From NCBI GenBank assembly GCA_937863225.1, contig CALMEI010000068.1, positions 1-60,665 of the forward strand: 60,665 nt of DNA. Reading direction: 5' to 3'. A program made the translations under genes and the position numbers. The stretch's first letter is position 1. Every line of letters begins with the position of its first letter. Shown here piece after piece: positions 24,721 to 33,823 of the stretch. The notes beneath the pieces are model-generated. The model had not been told where the DNA came from. It saw only the letters and a program-made list of their open reading frames with translations, and did not search any database. This DNA comes from an uncultured Polaromonas sp. Its GTDB lineage: Bacteria; Pseudomonadota; Gammaproteobacteria; Burkholderiales; Burkholderiaceae_C.

Positions 24721-25506
24721 TCATTTTATTGACTTGAAAACTCGCAACCATTTGGAAGCAGGCAATCCATATTTAGATTCAATCTCAATGGCACGGGCTT
24801 GTAGTGCTTCGCGTTTCACTGGTGTGCCTGTGCTTTGTGCCAGCACAATGGTGTTGCCCTCACGGGTGGCTTTGAATGCCCAAACGGCATCGGCTCCAAA
24901 TACCCCCGTTATTTTGTCGACCGTGCTTTGAAAACTGGATGATCGACCAAACAAATTTACCGTCATGATGCCATCATCGGTCAACAGTTGTTTGCAATCG
25001 GCATAAAATTCGCTGCTGTCCAAAACAGGAGCGGCAGCTTCTTGGTCATACAAATCCACTTGCAAGGCATCAATTTGACCCTGCCATTTTGGTTTTTTGA
25101 TTTCCAAAGCGGCGTCCGCCACCACCACTTGCAAACGCGCCTCATCGGGTGGCAATTTGAACCACAAGCGGCAGGCCGACACCACCTGCGAATTGATTTC
25201 AATCGCAGTGGTGTGCATGCGCAATTTTTTATAACAAAACTTGGTACAGGTGGCAGCACCCAAACCCAATTGCATGGCTTTTCGCTGAGCCACTGTATCA
25301 AGCTCGACAAACAGCAACCACGCCATCATGCGTTGCACGTATTCCAGTTCGATGTCAAAGGGGGCATCAATCAACATGCTGCCTTGTATCCACGGTGTGC
25401 CTAAATGCAAGGTGCGCACATCGCCCCAATCACTGAAATTCACTTCGGGTAAGGTAGCCGATTCGGTGGCAGTTTTAGTTTTTTGTCTCTTGAAATTCAG
25501 AATCAT
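24721..25506 (-). CDS. Spermidine-synthase-like methyltransferase-fold protein
   Basis: A 261-residue protein related to polyamine aminopropyltransferases. It has the S-adenosyl-binding loop QLGLGAATCTKFCYKKL, the acidic strand end TAIEINSQVV and a later acidic loop (DALQVDLYDQEAA). The aminopropyltransferase gatekeeper residues are not clearly conserved, so it may be a paralogue of other function. It is divergent from htpG with a 62-bp gap that must hold both promoters. Relatives are common as single genes in Burkholderiales and are annotated only as spermidine-synthase-like. Confidence 0.8.
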   Translation of the reverse strand: MILNFKRQKTKTATESATLPEVNFSDWGDVRTLHLGTPWIQGSMLIDAPFDIELEYVQRMMAWLLFVELDTVAQRKAMQLGLGAATCTKFCYKKLRMHTTAIEINSQVVSACRLWFKLPPDEARLQVVVADAALEIKKPKWQGQIDALQVDLYDQEAAAPVLDSSEFYADCKQLLTDDGIMTVNLFGRSSSFQSTVDKITGVFGADAVWAFKATREGNTIVLAQSTGTPVKREALQARAIEIESKYGLPASKWLRVFKSIK

Positions 25507-25568
25507 GCCCCTAGTTAAAATACGCTCACTTTTTCGTATTCAATTTTATTTCCTCGATTCTACGTTCT

Positions 25569-27548
25569 ATGTCCAAACAAACCCTTTCCTTCCAAGCCGA
25601 AGTGGCGCAACTCCTGCATCTCGTCACCCATGCACTTTATTCCAACAAAGAAATTTTCATGCGCGAGTTGGTATCCAACGCATCGGATGCCTGCGACAAA
25701 TTGCGTTTTGAAGCACTGAACAACAATGCTTTGTATGAAGATGCACCCAATTTGGATGTGCGCGTGAGTTTTGATAAGGATGCGAAAACGATCACCATTA
25801 CCGACAACGGGATTGGCCTGTCGCAGCAAGAAGCCATTGACAACTTGGGCACGATTGCCAAAAGCGGCACCAAAGATTTTGTGTCCAAACTATCGGGCGA
25901 CCAAAAAGCAGATTCGCAGCTCATTGGTCAGTTTGGTGTTGGGTTTTATTCGGGCTTCATCGTGGCGGACAAAATCACGGTGGAATCGCGCCGCGCGGGT
26001 TTGCCAGCCAAAGAAGGTGTGCGTTGGGTCAGCGGCGGTTCCGGTGATTTTGAAATCGAAAACATTGAGCGCCCACAGCGTGGCACAAGTGTCATCTTGC
26101 ATTTGCGTGACGATGCCTTGGAATATGCCAGCACCTGGAAACTCAAAAGCCTGATCAGCAAATACTCTGACCACATTGGCTTGCCTATTTTGATGGAAAA
26201 AGAAGAGTGGAAAGAAGGCGAACCGCTGGACAAAGACGATCCATCCAAAGGCACCAGTGGCGGTGGCATGGTCAAAACCGGCGAATGGGAAACTGTGAAC
26301 CAAGCCAGTGCTTTGTGGACACGCGCTAAAAAAGACATTTCCGCTGAGCAGTACCAAGAGTTTTACAAACAAATCAGCCACGACCACACCGATGCACTGG
26401 CTTACACACACAACCGCGTCGAAGGCAATCAAGAGTACACACAGCTCTTGTACATACCCAGCAAAGCGCCCATGGACATTTACAACCGCGAGCGCGCAAC
26501 CGGTTTGAAGTTGTATGTGAAGCGCGTGTTCATCATGGACGATGCCGAAGCGCTCTTGCCTACGTATATGCGTTTTGTGAAAGGCGTGATCGATTCCAAC
26601 GATTTGCCATTGAACGTGAGTCGCGAATTGCTGCAAGAAAGTCGCGATGTGAAAGCCATTCGCGAAGGCTGTACCAAGCGCGTGCTGGGTATGTTGGAAG
26701 ACATGGCAAAGAACAACACACTTCCCAAAGTTGAAGACGGCGTCACTGACGTACTCACCGCAGAGGAAAAAGCCGAGCAAGCCACAGCTGTGGGCAAATA
26801 CGACAAGTTCTATGCCGAATTTGGCGCCGTCTTGAAGGAAGGATTGGGAGAAGACTTCACCAACAAAGATCGTTTGGCCAAATTGTTGCGCTTTGCCACC
26901 AGCACCACAGACGCCACTTCGGTGAGTTTGGCTGACTACAAAGCCCGCATGAAAGAAGGCCAAGAAGCCATCTACTACATCACCGCAGACAATGCCAGTG
27001 CGGCCAAAAACAGCCCGCAATTGGAAGTCTTCAAGAAGAAAGGCATCGAAGTGCTGTTGATGACAGACCGCGTGGATGAGTGGGCGCTGAATTATTTGCA
27101 CGACTTTGACGGTACCCCATTGCAAAGTGTGGCCAAAGGTGCGGTGGATTTAGGCAAGTTGCAAGACGAAGCTGAGAAAAAAGCCGCTGATGAAGCGGCC
27201 GAAACTTTCAAGCCTTTGCTGGCCAAGCTCAAAGAAGCTTTGAAAGACCAAGTGGAAGATGTGCGCGTCACCACGCGCTTGGTCGATTCTCCCGCTTGTT
27301 TGGTGGTGCAAGACCACGGCATGAGCACCCAATTGGCACGCATGCTGAAGCAAGCCGGTCAAGCCGCTCCCGAAGTGAAGCCGGTACTGGAAGTGAACGC
27401 CGAGCATGCGCTGGTCAAAAAATTAGATGGCTCTGTGCACTTCAATGATTTGGCACACATTTTGTTTGACCAAGCTTTGTTGGCTGAAGGCGGCATGCCA
27501 TCTGACCCCGCCGCCTATGTGCGACGCGTGAATGCCTTGTTGGTTTGA
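25569..27548 (+). CDS. htpG: Molecular chaperone HtpG (bacterial Hsp90)
   Basis: A 659-residue Hsp90. The ATP-binding GHKL domain shows [14 protein letters not shown] (34-47), TDNGIGLSQ and [11 protein letters not shown]; the middle domain has the catalytic Arg region [15 protein letters not shown]; the C-terminal dimerisation domain follows. It is slightly longer than the Escherichia coli protein (624), mainly from an insertion rich in Gly and Lys near residues 215-240. Cytoplasmic ATP-dependent chaperone. Its stop overlaps the ATG of the DUF4149 gene, implying coupled translation. Upstream is AT-rich; no heat-shock promoter could be assigned by eye. Confidence 0.97.
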   Translation: MSKQTLSFQAEVAQLLHLVTHALYSNKEIFMRELVSNASDACDKLRFEALNNNALYEDAPNLDVRVSFDKDAKTITITDNGIGLSQQEAIDNLGTIAKSGTKDFVSKLSGDQKADSQLIGQFGVGFYSGFIVADKITVESRRAGLPAKEGVRWVSGGSGDFEIENIERPQRGTSVILHLRDDALEYASTWKLKSLISKYSDHIGLPILMEKEEWKEGEPLDKDDPSKGTSGGGMVKTGEWETVNQASALWTRAKKDISAEQYQEFYKQISHDHTDALAYTHNRVEGNQEYTQLLYIPSKAPMDIYNRERATGLKLYVKRVFIMDDAEALLPTYMRFVKGVIDSNDLPLNVSRELLQESRDVKAIREGCTKRVLGMLEDMAKNNTLPKVEDGVTDVLTAEEKAEQATAVGKYDKFYAEFGAVLKEGLGEDFTNKDRLAKLLRFATSTTDATSVSLADYKARMKEGQEAIYYITADNASAAKNSPQLEVFKKKGIEVLLMTDRVDEWALNYLHDFDGTPLQSVAKGAVDLGKLQDEAEKKAADEAAETFKPLLAKLKEALKDQVEDVRVTTRLVDSPACLVVQDHGMSTQLARMLKQAGQAAPEVKPVLEVNAEHALVKKLDGSVHFNDLAHILFDQALLAEGGMPSDPAAYVRRVNALLV

Positions 27549-28003
27549 TGCGTCTGAGCGCATGGCTTAAATTCCCTGCCGCATTGTGGTGGGGCAGTTT
27601 GACCACACTGGGATTTTTTGTGGTGCCTTTGCTTTTTGGCCATTTACCCAGCAAGCAATTGGCGGGCAACATGGTAGCGCGTTTGTTTGAAGTGCAAACT
27701 TGGGTGTCAGTCGCTTGCGGTCTAATTCTTCTGCTTGCGATTCGATTCCAAAATCGTCCAAACTCCGACACAGTCGATATTTCTGAAAAATATATGAAAA
27801 ATCAGCCTGTAGCCACTGTATTTATTGCCTATGATGCTATTATATATATAGCACTTGGGATGCTGTTGGCTCTTCTCATCACCTTCGGTGTAGCACCTCG
27901 TATAGTGACCAGGGACAACTTGATGCTGTGGCATACGATGGGCAGTGTGATGTACTTCGCTCAATGGGTTTGTGCGAGCGTGGTGTTGTGGAAAGTGCGC
28001 TAA
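27548..28003 (+). CDS. DUF4149 membrane protein
   Basis: A 151-residue protein with about four membrane helices: WLKFPAALWWGSLTTLGFFVVPLLF at the start and WHTMGSVMYFAQWVCASVVLW at the end. It belongs to the DUF4149 family, inner-membrane proteins of unknown function seen next to conserved housekeeping genes in Burkholderiales. The ATG shares bases with the htpG stop. The loop between the second and third helices is lengthened by a dispersed-repeat copy (QPVATVFIAYDAIIYIA), which is hydrophobic enough to extend the next helix. Confidence 0.85.
   Translation: MRLSAWLKFPAALWWGSLTTLGFFVVPLLFGHLPSKQLAGNMVARLFEVQTWVSVACGLILLLAIRFQNRPNSDTVDISEKYMKNQPVATVFIAYDAIIYIALGMLLALLITFGVAPRIVTRDNLMLWHTMGSVMYFAQWVCASVVLWKVR
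27805..27853 (+). repeat. Dispersed 50-bp repeat, copy 5 (inside the DUF4149 gene)
   Basis: Forward copy (GCCTGTAGCCACTGTATTTA, TTGCCTATGA, TGCTATTATATATATAGCA), close to the consensus, in frame, no stop. Confidence 0.9.
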
Positions 28004-28030
28004 GCTTTCCACAATGCACCCAAGTACGAA

Positions 28031-29038
28031 TTAAGAAGTGGACAAAATGCAAGTTTTGCTTGCGTTACCACGTACCAAGCGTAGACTAAACATTGAACTC
28101 CGGTCGGCTTTATCCGATGAACCATATCCCAAATAAATATAGTAAGCGTATGGGTCATTCAACATTACAAAAGGCATGTAGGCCCTAGGCGCATTTTCTT
28201 CGGCCGAAGTAGATGTCCAATACGGTTGTTTGTCTACCAGGGTATTTGGAAACCACACCAAATCAATGTAAGGTGGTGAATCACCAACGACCAAACAAGA
28301 CAATTCGTTGAGTGCAGGCACACGCCAATCACTGCCGCCGCACAGCGTGCTGGTGTTGATCGCATTTTTGAAACCAATCGAGTTGGTTGAAGCATCCAAA
28401 TCATCTTGACTTGGTGCGACCCAAGTCATGCCGTCCCATTTTTGAAGCGAAGTGATGCTATCAAAGTTGGTGTAGCGCTTGTCATTGTCACGCAAAGTCC
28501 CTGTTCCAGCAGCGGTTTGCCCTTGCCAGATTAAGCCTGTGCTATTGTCCCGCACACATTCGGTTTTATCGTAATACGTCGCAATGTTATTGGCATCGCA
28601 CGCTTTAAATACCAAGCTGTAGCCTGTGGTGCCGATGGGGGCTGGCGTACATGTTTTGGATGTTGATGGTGGCGGTGTGTATCCGCAACTGTTACCTTTA
28701 ACCGTCACCGTGTAAACCACTTGCGTGCCATCTGGCGCTGTCACTGTGAATTTAACAGGCTGACTGTAGTCACGTGCGACTTTTGGGTCTGGACTGACAC
28801 TGGCACCATAAGCTTCCACATCAGCGACAAGGTTGGTCAGATCAGTGCAGGCTTCTTTGGCAGTTAAATCGATGGTGACATTTTGCCCAGAGACAGATCC
28901 CTTAACGCTATTGATCTGAAAGTCGGCCTCCACTTTCGTGGGGTCTGAACTGCTGCACGCACCAAGCATAGCGATGCTGAGTGCCAACCCCAAACCGCTA
29001 ATCAGTTTGAGAGGTCGAAAACTTTGAAATATCAACAT
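28031..29038 (-). CDS. DUF1566-type lipoprotein
   Basis: A 335-residue exported protein with a lipoprotein signal (SIAMLGAC, lipobox Cys28). Residues about 37-115 resemble an immunoglobulin-like or DUF5018-type repeat domain (FTVTAPDGTQVVYTVTVKG). The C-terminal half is a DUF1566/Lcl domain: DNSTGLIWQ, NTSTLCGGSDWRVPALNELSCL and PYWTSTSAE. Such proteins are secreted or surface lipoproteins, in some bacteria collagen- or carbohydrate-binding. Twenty-seven bp separate it from the convergent DUF4149 gene. Role here unknown. Confidence 0.82.
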   Translation of the reverse strand: MLIFQSFRPLKLISGLGLALSIAMLGACSSSDPTKVEADFQINSVKGSVSGQNVTIDLTAKEACTDLTNLVADVEAYGASVSPDPKVARDYSQPVKFTVTAPDGTQVVYTVTVKGNSCGYTPPPSTSKTCTPAPIGTTGYSLVFKACDANNIATYYDKTECVRDNSTGLIWQGQTAAGTGTLRDNDKRYTNFDSITSLQKWDGMTWVAPSQDDLDASTNSIGFKNAINTSTLCGGSDWRVPALNELSCLVVGDSPPYIDLVWFPNTLVDKQPYWTSTSAEENAPRAYMPFVMLNDPYAYYIYLGYGSSDKADRSSMFSLRLVRGNASKTCILSTS

Positions 29039-29120
29039 AAAAAACTCCTAATATGACTAAAAATATGAATTTTTTGCTTCATTCAAGATACACAAATGTG
29101 CATGGTCTGCTGCTCGCTGA

Positions 29121-29438
29121 TTAAGGTTTGCGCTTTTGCTGGCTCAGACAAGTTTGATAAGCAGCATTTGCTTGACGACGGCAACTGCCCATTTCTGCGC
29201 AGCGCTGATCGCGTTTTGCACTGTATTCACGGCATTTGCGGCGATCTTCAACTGACCTTCCTGCGCAATATTTATTTGCGTAGTTGGTGGCAGCTGTGCA
29301 TTGCGGTTGGTGTTCGCTACGGCACACACCCAAATTGCTGTTGTAGGTTGCTGCGCAATTTTGTTGCGCCATAGCCAGTGGTGACAAGGCCCACAATGCT
29401 GTGGCTATAAGAACTAAACGATGGAAATGTTTCATCAT
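29121..29438 (-). CDS. Small secreted cysteine-rich protein
   Basis: A 105-residue protein with a clear Sec signal peptide (residues 1-24, LSPLAMA cleavage) and a strong ribosome site (AGGAGA). The mature 80 residues hold eight cysteines with Arg, Gln and Lys, in motifs such as NCAATYNSNLGVCRSE, KYCAGRS, KCREYSAKRDQRCAEM and SCRRQANAAYQTCLSQ. The regular spacing suggests a disulfide-linked helical bundle or a metal-binding periplasmic protein. I do not recognise a named family. It follows the same direction as the DUF1566 lipoprotein gene 82 bp further on. Confidence 0.75.
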   Translation of the reverse strand: MMKHFHRLVLIATALWALSPLAMAQQNCAATYNSNLGVCRSEHQPQCTAATNYANKYCAGRSVEDRRKCREYSAKRDQRCAEMGSCRRQANAAYQTCLSQQKRKP

Positions 29439-29603
29439 ATTTCTCCTAAAAAAATAAAAATAAAAAATTTTTTACTACTACGTTGCACCTGTCTATAGGC
29501 ATGTTTTGCAGTCAAAACTCCTTTGCTAATGTTGAAAAATCGACCGAACTTTTGTGTCGTTCATAGAGTTCATTGTGAAACTCAAATACCTTGTGTGTTT
29601 GAT

Positions 29604-29619
29604 GCAGGTCAACACCTGC
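29604..29619. promoter_or_regulatory. Short inverted repeat upstream of the MipA-like gene
   Basis: GCAGGT / ACCTGC arms with a CAAC spacer, about 65 bp before the start of the outer-membrane protein gene. It could be an operator; the arms are only 6 bp, so chance is not excluded. Confidence 0.25.
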
Positions 29620-29682
29620 TCGAAGAATGTTAGACTTGACTGACAAGACTACTGTCCAACAGATGTGCACCAAGGAGTTTTC

Positions 29683-30474
29683 ATGAAGTCTCAGCTTTTC
29701 AGATCAAAATGCATCGCAAGCACTTGCATCGCTTGTGCGTTTTTGACAACGCCGTTTGCTTTATTTGCACAAACAAAAATTTCTGACACCGAATACGGTG
29801 TCGGGCTCGGTGTGATTCCTTCTGATGAAGGCTATAAAGGTATTGGTCTTAAATCTACCGTGATACCTGCCGTGCGCATTCAAACCCCACGTTTTTCATT
29901 GCGCGGAACCAGCGCTGAATTCATGGTGACCCATCCTGAGAATCAAGTCTTCTCCGTCAATTTGCGAGCTGATTTGCTGTTGCAAGGCTACAAAGCCAAA
30001 GATGGTGCGATTTTCACAGGCATGGCACGACGCGACCCCAGTTTGTTGGTAGGCGTTGGGGTCAAGTACACCACACCTGTAGGACAGTTTTGGGCTGAGA
30101 CGGGTATGGACGCCACAGGCAACAGCAAAGGCATGCGATCTGAGGTAGGCGTTGGCTGGCGCATCAGCACTGACAGCGCCATTGGCAATTGGACCTTTTC
30201 ACCCTACTTAAGCGCACAACTCAACAATGCCAAATTGACCAACTATTATTTTGGTGTGAGCCAGAGCGAAGCCACTGCCAGCCGCCCGGCTTACCAAGCA
30301 GGCAGCGCCACCAATTTGAATTTGGGCGTGTCTGCTGTCACCAACATCACGCCCAGTGTCACTCTTTTGATGGGTGCACGATACCGTTACTATGGCCAAA
30401 GCATTCGCCAAAGCCCCTTAGTGGACAGCAATGGCGGCATCAGCGGCAACGTATCACTGATGTATCGCTTTTAA
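29683..30474 (+). CDS. MipA/OmpV family outer membrane protein
   Basis: About 263 residues from the ATG behind AAGGAG. Residues 1-27 form a signal peptide (ACAFLTTPFALFAQ). The rest alternates beta strands of an outer-membrane barrel: YGVGLGVIPSDEGYKGIG at the N-terminus, the MipA-like QFWAETGMDATGNSKG, and a C-terminal strand ending in Phe (VSLMYRF), the usual signal for barrel assembly. MipA links murein synthases in E. coli; OmpV relatives are porin-like. The substrate or partner here is unknown. Convergent with the SrkA-like kinase gene, 7 bp apart. Confidence 0.88.
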   Translation: MKSQLFRSKCIASTCIACAFLTTPFALFAQTKISDTEYGVGLGVIPSDEGYKGIGLKSTVIPAVRIQTPRFSLRGTSAEFMVTHPENQVFSVNLRADLLLQGYKAKDGAIFTGMARRDPSLLVGVGVKYTTPVGQFWAETGMDATGNSKGMRSEVGVGWRISTDSAIGNWTFSPYLSAQLNNAKLTNYYFGVSQSEATASRPAYQAGSATNLNLGVSAVTNITPSVTLLMGARYRYYGQSIRQSPLVDSNGGISGNVSLMYRF

Positions 30475-30481
30475 TCATCGA

Positions 30482-31537
30482 CTAAACCAGCAACGGTTCT
30501 TCTTGCATCGCTTCAATTTGCTCATCCAACATGTGGATTTGTGACGTCCAATAATCACTGCTGCCAAACCAAGGAAAGTTAATAGGGAAAATGGGGTCTT
30601 GCCAGCGGCGTGCCAACCAAGCACAGTAGTGAATCAAGCGCAAGGTGCGCAGTGGCTCAATCAGCGCCAGTTCACGCCGATCAAACGGCCGAAATTGCTC
30701 ATAGCCGTCAATCAGTGCGCTCAATTGCGTCGTGCGCTGCCGTCGGTCTCCACTCAATAACATCCACAAATCTTGCACCGCGGGTCCGCTTCGTGCATCG
30801 TCCAAATCCACAAAGTGTGGGCCACCGTTGACAGCTTCGGTAGGCGTCCACAAAATATTGCCGGGATGACAATCACCATGCAAGCGTATAATAGCAACAT
30901 CATGGTAATTTTGACCTGTATCCAGCGTAAAATATGCCTGTGATGCTATTATATTTATAGCAGTTTGACATTTTTCTCGCCACTGGGCTTGCACATCCAA
31001 GGGCACCATGTCGTGGCTGAGCAGCCACTCCATACTGGCTAAACCAAAGCTTTGAACGTTCAGCGCGGGTCTGTGGACAAAGGGCTTGGCAGCGCCCACG
31101 GTGTGGATACGTGCTAAGAAACGGCCAATCCATTCCAGCACCTCAAAGTCGTCCAATTCCGGTGCACGTCCACCACGCTGCGGGCTGACGCTGAAACAGA
31201 AACCCGCATGGTGGTGCAAATGTTGACCATTCAAAGCCAATGGACTCACCACAGGAATCTCAGCTTGCATCAGCTCATGGCTGAACTCGTGTTCTTCTTC
31301 GATTTGTTTATCGCTCCAGCGACCGGGTCGGTAAAACTTGACGACAACCGAGCTGGGCGCTAGTGCATCTCGATCCAGCCCGCGCTCTAAATGCACCAAG
31401 TAGACACGGTTTTCATAAGAGCTTAGCGCCGTCAATCGTCCGTCACCATACAAGCCCACACTGGCCAGAGCATCCAACACCACATCGGGTGTAAGTGATT
31501 GAAATGGATGATGACTATTTTCACTTTGAGCTGTCAT
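30482..31537 (-). CDS. Stress response kinase A (SrkA/YihE/RdoA-like)
   Basis: A 351-residue Ser/Thr protein kinase of the SrkA family, which counters stress-induced death in E. coli. It shows an N-terminal SYENRVYLV and VVVKFYRPGRWS (ATP-site lysine), EEHEFSHEL, the catalytic loop LHGDCHPGN, the metal-binding VDLDDAR and GPAVQDLWMLLSGDR. Just before HGDCH lies an insertion (AINIIASQAYFTLDTG) encoded by a dispersed-repeat copy; other SrkA proteins are shorter here. All catalytic residues remain, so it is probably active. The start lies beside a 7-bp inverted repeat facing the potassium channel gene. Confidence 0.9.
   Translation of the reverse strand: MTAQSENSHHPFQSLTPDVVLDALASVGLYGDGRLTALSSYENRVYLVHLERGLDRDALAPSSVVVKFYRPGRWSDKQIEEEHEFSHELMQAEIPVVSPLALNGQHLHHHAGFCFSVSPQRGGRAPELDDFEVLEWIGRFLARIHTVGAAKPFVHRPALNVQSFGLASMEWLLSHDMVPLDVQAQWREKCQTAINIIASQAYFTLDTGQNYHDVAIIRLHGDCHPGNILWTPTEAVNGGPHFVDLDDARSGPAVQDLWMLLSGDRRQRTTQLSALIDGYEQFRPFDRRELALIEPLRTLRLIHYCAWLARRWQDPIFPINFPWFGSSDYWTSQIHMLDEQIEAMQEEPLLV
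30914..30962 (+). repeat. Dispersed 50-bp repeat, copy 6 (inside the SrkA-like gene)
   Basis: Forward copy antisense to the gene (ACCTGTATCCAGCGTAAAAT, ATGCCTGTGA, TGCTATTATATTTATAGCA). In frame and stop-free in the gene's direction. Confidence 0.85.
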
Positions 31538-31601
31538 ACCAATATTGTCGTTGGTATTGCAGTTAACATATTTAAGCGATGAAAGCAGTTAAAGTATTGG
31601 C

Positions 31602-32021
31602 ATGAAAAAGACCCACCTCAAAAGAATCCGATTGTTGCAACGCCGTGGTTTGCTTTATGCATTTTTACTTTGCGTATTTTTAATGCTGCTGGGTGGTTTG
31701 GGGTTTTGGCTACTAGAACCACGCGCTGTCACTTTTTCTGACGGCTTGTGGTTAGCGTTCACCACGGCTGCGACGGTCGGGTATGGCGATATTGTGCCCA
31801 GTACACACGCGTCACGTGCTTTTGCGATTGTGGTGGTTTTTTTTGGTCTGTCTGTGCTGTCAGTGGTAACCGCCACAGTGGCTGCCTTGTTCATTGAAGT
31901 CGAAGAGAAACAGCTGGAGCGCGATTTGCTGCATGAAATTGGCTTATTGCATGATTTGGTGAGCCATTTACGTGATGAGGTGCGTGAAATCAAAGTTTCG
32001 CAATCACAACGCCCATCTTAA
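31602..32021 (+). CDS. Two-helix potassium channel
   Basis: A 139-residue channel subunit of the Ion_trans_2 type. The first helix is GLLYAFLLCVFLMLLGGLGFWLL, the pore helix and selectivity filter TTAATVGYGDIVP (about 62-74), and the second helix FAIVVVFFGLSVLSVVTATVAALF. A short charged helical tail (EVEEKQLERDLLHEIGLLHDLVSHLRDEV) probably forms a coiled coil for tetramer assembly. There is no RCK/TrkA-N domain, so gating would not use cytosolic nucleotide. The ATG at the frame start fits. It stands alone, divergent from the kinase gene. Confidence 0.9.
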   Translation: MKKTHLKRIRLLQRRGLLYAFLLCVFLMLLGGLGFWLLEPRAVTFSDGLWLAFTTAATVGYGDIVPSTHASRAFAIVVVFFGLSVLSVVTATVAALFIEVEEKQLERDLLHEIGLLHDLVSHLRDEVREIKVSQSQRPS

Positions 32022-32112
32022 TTTGGAGCGATCACCTTAATTTCAAAGGCATTTGCTCGCTAACATGACGCCTATCGAACAATTTGAGACATTCAATTAG
32101 GGGCTTAAAGTT

Positions 32113-33747
32113 ATGGCGACAGCATACGACTACATCATCGTTGGCGGCGGTTCAGCAGGTTGTGTTTTAGCGGCACGATTATCTGAAGACCCTGCGATCA
32201 CTGTTGCACTCATCGAGGCAGGTCCGGTTGACAAAAGCGTTCTGATTCATTGTCCTGGTGGTTTGGCGGTCATGGCCAGCACAGGCGCTGCCATGTGGGG
32301 TTTCGAAACGGTACCGCAGGCCGGTCTGAATGGTCGTCAAGGCTATGTGCCACGTGGCAAAGTGATGGGTGGCTCAAGCTCCATCAACGCCATGATTTAC
32401 ACCCGTGGCCACAAAGCTGATTATGACCACTGGGCCGCAGAAGGCAACCCGGGTTGGGACTTTGCCAGTGTGTTGCCCTATTTCAAAAAAGCTGAACACA
32501 ACGAGCGTCGCTTTGGTGCTGACAGTGCCCCATTGCACGGCAAAGACGGGCCACTGAACGTGATGGATTTGCGTAGTCCGAATAAATTTGGCCCGGTATT
32601 TGTGAAAGCCGCCATAGAAGCCGGTTACATTGAAAACACTGACTTCAATGGTCCAGAGCAAGAAGGTGTGGGCATGTACCAAGTGACCCACAAAAATGGT
32701 GAACGCTACAGCGCTGCCAAAGCCTATGTGACACCCCATTTATCACGCCCTAACCTCACCGTTATCACTGATGCACACACGACGCGGGTGTTGATAGAAG
32801 GCAAACGCGCCGTTGGTGTGGAATACAAACAACAAGGTGTGATGCAACAACTGCAAGCCAAACGCGAAGTGGTTTTGTCTGCAGGGGCTTTGCAATCACC
32901 CCAAATATTGATGCTCTCTGGCATCGGTCCAGCTGCGCAATTGCAAAAACACAACATCAATTTGGTGCATGATTTACCTGGCGTTGGCGAAAATTTGCAC
33001 GACCACATCGACGTGGTTCAAGTCGTCAACGCGCCGCAGTTAAAGGACACTTTTGGTCTCTCGCTGGCAGGCGCATGGCGCATGCTCAAAGGTATTTTTG
33101 AATGGCGGAATCACAGGCGTGGCATGTTGACCACCAACTTTGCAGAGGCCGGTGGCTTCATCAAAACCAGCAGTGCTGAACCCACTCCCGATTTGCAATT
33201 GCACTTTGTGGTGGGCAAATTGATTGACCACGGCCGCAAAACCACATTTGGTCATGGCTATTCTTGCCATGTGTGTTTGATGCGTCCAAAAAGTCGCGGT
33301 CGGCTCACCTTGGCCAGCAATAACCCGCTGGCAGCGCCTTTGATAGACCCCAACTTTTTGGCTGACAAAGACGATGTGCAACGCTTGGTCAAAGGCTTCA
33401 AACAAATGCGGCAGATTTTGAACCAGCCTGCCTTAACAGGATACCGTGGTCAAGAGCTGCCCATCTCGGCATCGGCCCAAACAGATGCAGAGATTGAAGC
33501 CTTTATTCGCCTCAAAGCGGACACCATTTACCACCCTGTCGGCACTTGCCGCATGGGACCATTAGATGGACCCAATGCCAACCCTTTGAATGTGGTGGAC
33601 AGTGAATTGCGCGTTCATGGCATCGATGGCTTGCGCGTGGTTGACGCCTCCATCATGCCACGCATCGTCGCAGGCAACACCAATGCCCCAGTCATCATGA
33701 TCGCGGAAAAAGCCGCAGACATGATTAAAGCAGTGCAAAATATATAA
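32113..33747 (+). CDS. GMC-family FAD-dependent alcohol/choline dehydrogenase
   Basis: A 544-residue GMC oxidoreductase. FAD motif YIIVGGGSAGCVLAARLSE at the N-terminus, GGSSSINAMIYTRGHKADYD (GMC signature 1), GALQSPQILMLSGIG (signature 2) and the C-terminal catalytic region YHPVGTCRMG with VVDASIMPRIVAGNTNAP. Family members oxidise choline, medium-chain alcohols or polyethylene glycol and pass electrons to the respiratory chain. The substrate cannot be fixed from sequence alone; no betaine aldehyde dehydrogenase is adjacent. It has a promoter gap of 91 bp upstream and a dispersed repeat right after the stop. Confidence 0.92.
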   Translation: MATAYDYIIVGGGSAGCVLAARLSEDPAITVALIEAGPVDKSVLIHCPGGLAVMASTGAAMWGFETVPQAGLNGRQGYVPRGKVMGGSSSINAMIYTRGHKADYDHWAAEGNPGWDFASVLPYFKKAEHNERRFGADSAPLHGKDGPLNVMDLRSPNKFGPVFVKAAIEAGYIENTDFNGPEQEGVGMYQVTHKNGERYSAAKAYVTPHLSRPNLTVITDAHTTRVLIEGKRAVGVEYKQQGVMQQLQAKREVVLSAGALQSPQILMLSGIGPAAQLQKHNINLVHDLPGVGENLHDHIDVVQVVNAPQLKDTFGLSLAGAWRMLKGIFEWRNHRRGMLTTNFAEAGGFIKTSSAEPTPDLQLHFVVGKLIDHGRKTTFGHGYSCHVCLMRPKSRGRLTLASNNPLAAPLIDPNFLADKDDVQRLVKGFKQMRQILNQPALTGYRGQELPISASAQTDAEIEAFIRLKADTIYHPVGTCRMGPLDGPNANPLNVVDSELRVHGIDGLRVVDASIMPRIVAGNTNAPVIMIAEKAADMIKAVQNI

Positions 33748-33754
33748 GAAATTT

Positions 33755-33803
33755 GCCTCTAGCCAGCGTATTTATTGCCTATAGTGCTATTAAATATATA
33801 GCA
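33755..33803 (+). repeat. Dispersed 50-bp repeat, copy 7 (intergenic)
   Basis: Forward copy very close to consensus (GCCTCTAGCCAGCGTATTTA, TTGCCTATAG, TGCTATTAAATATATAGCA), 8 bp after the GMC gene stop, between convergent genes. Confidence 0.93.
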
Positions 33804-33823
33804 TACGTGTTTAATCTTACTGC

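Noticed and set aside
25890-27125. A 411-codon open frame antisense to htpG
   Set aside because: It lies wholly within the conserved htpG frame, has no ribosome site and its protein is Phe/Val/His-rich with no domain; it is a by-product of codon usage.
31536-31557. Inverted repeat ATACCAA/TTGGTAT before the potassium channel gene
   Set aside because: It overlaps the kinase start codon and the arms are only 7 bp; too weak to list as a site.
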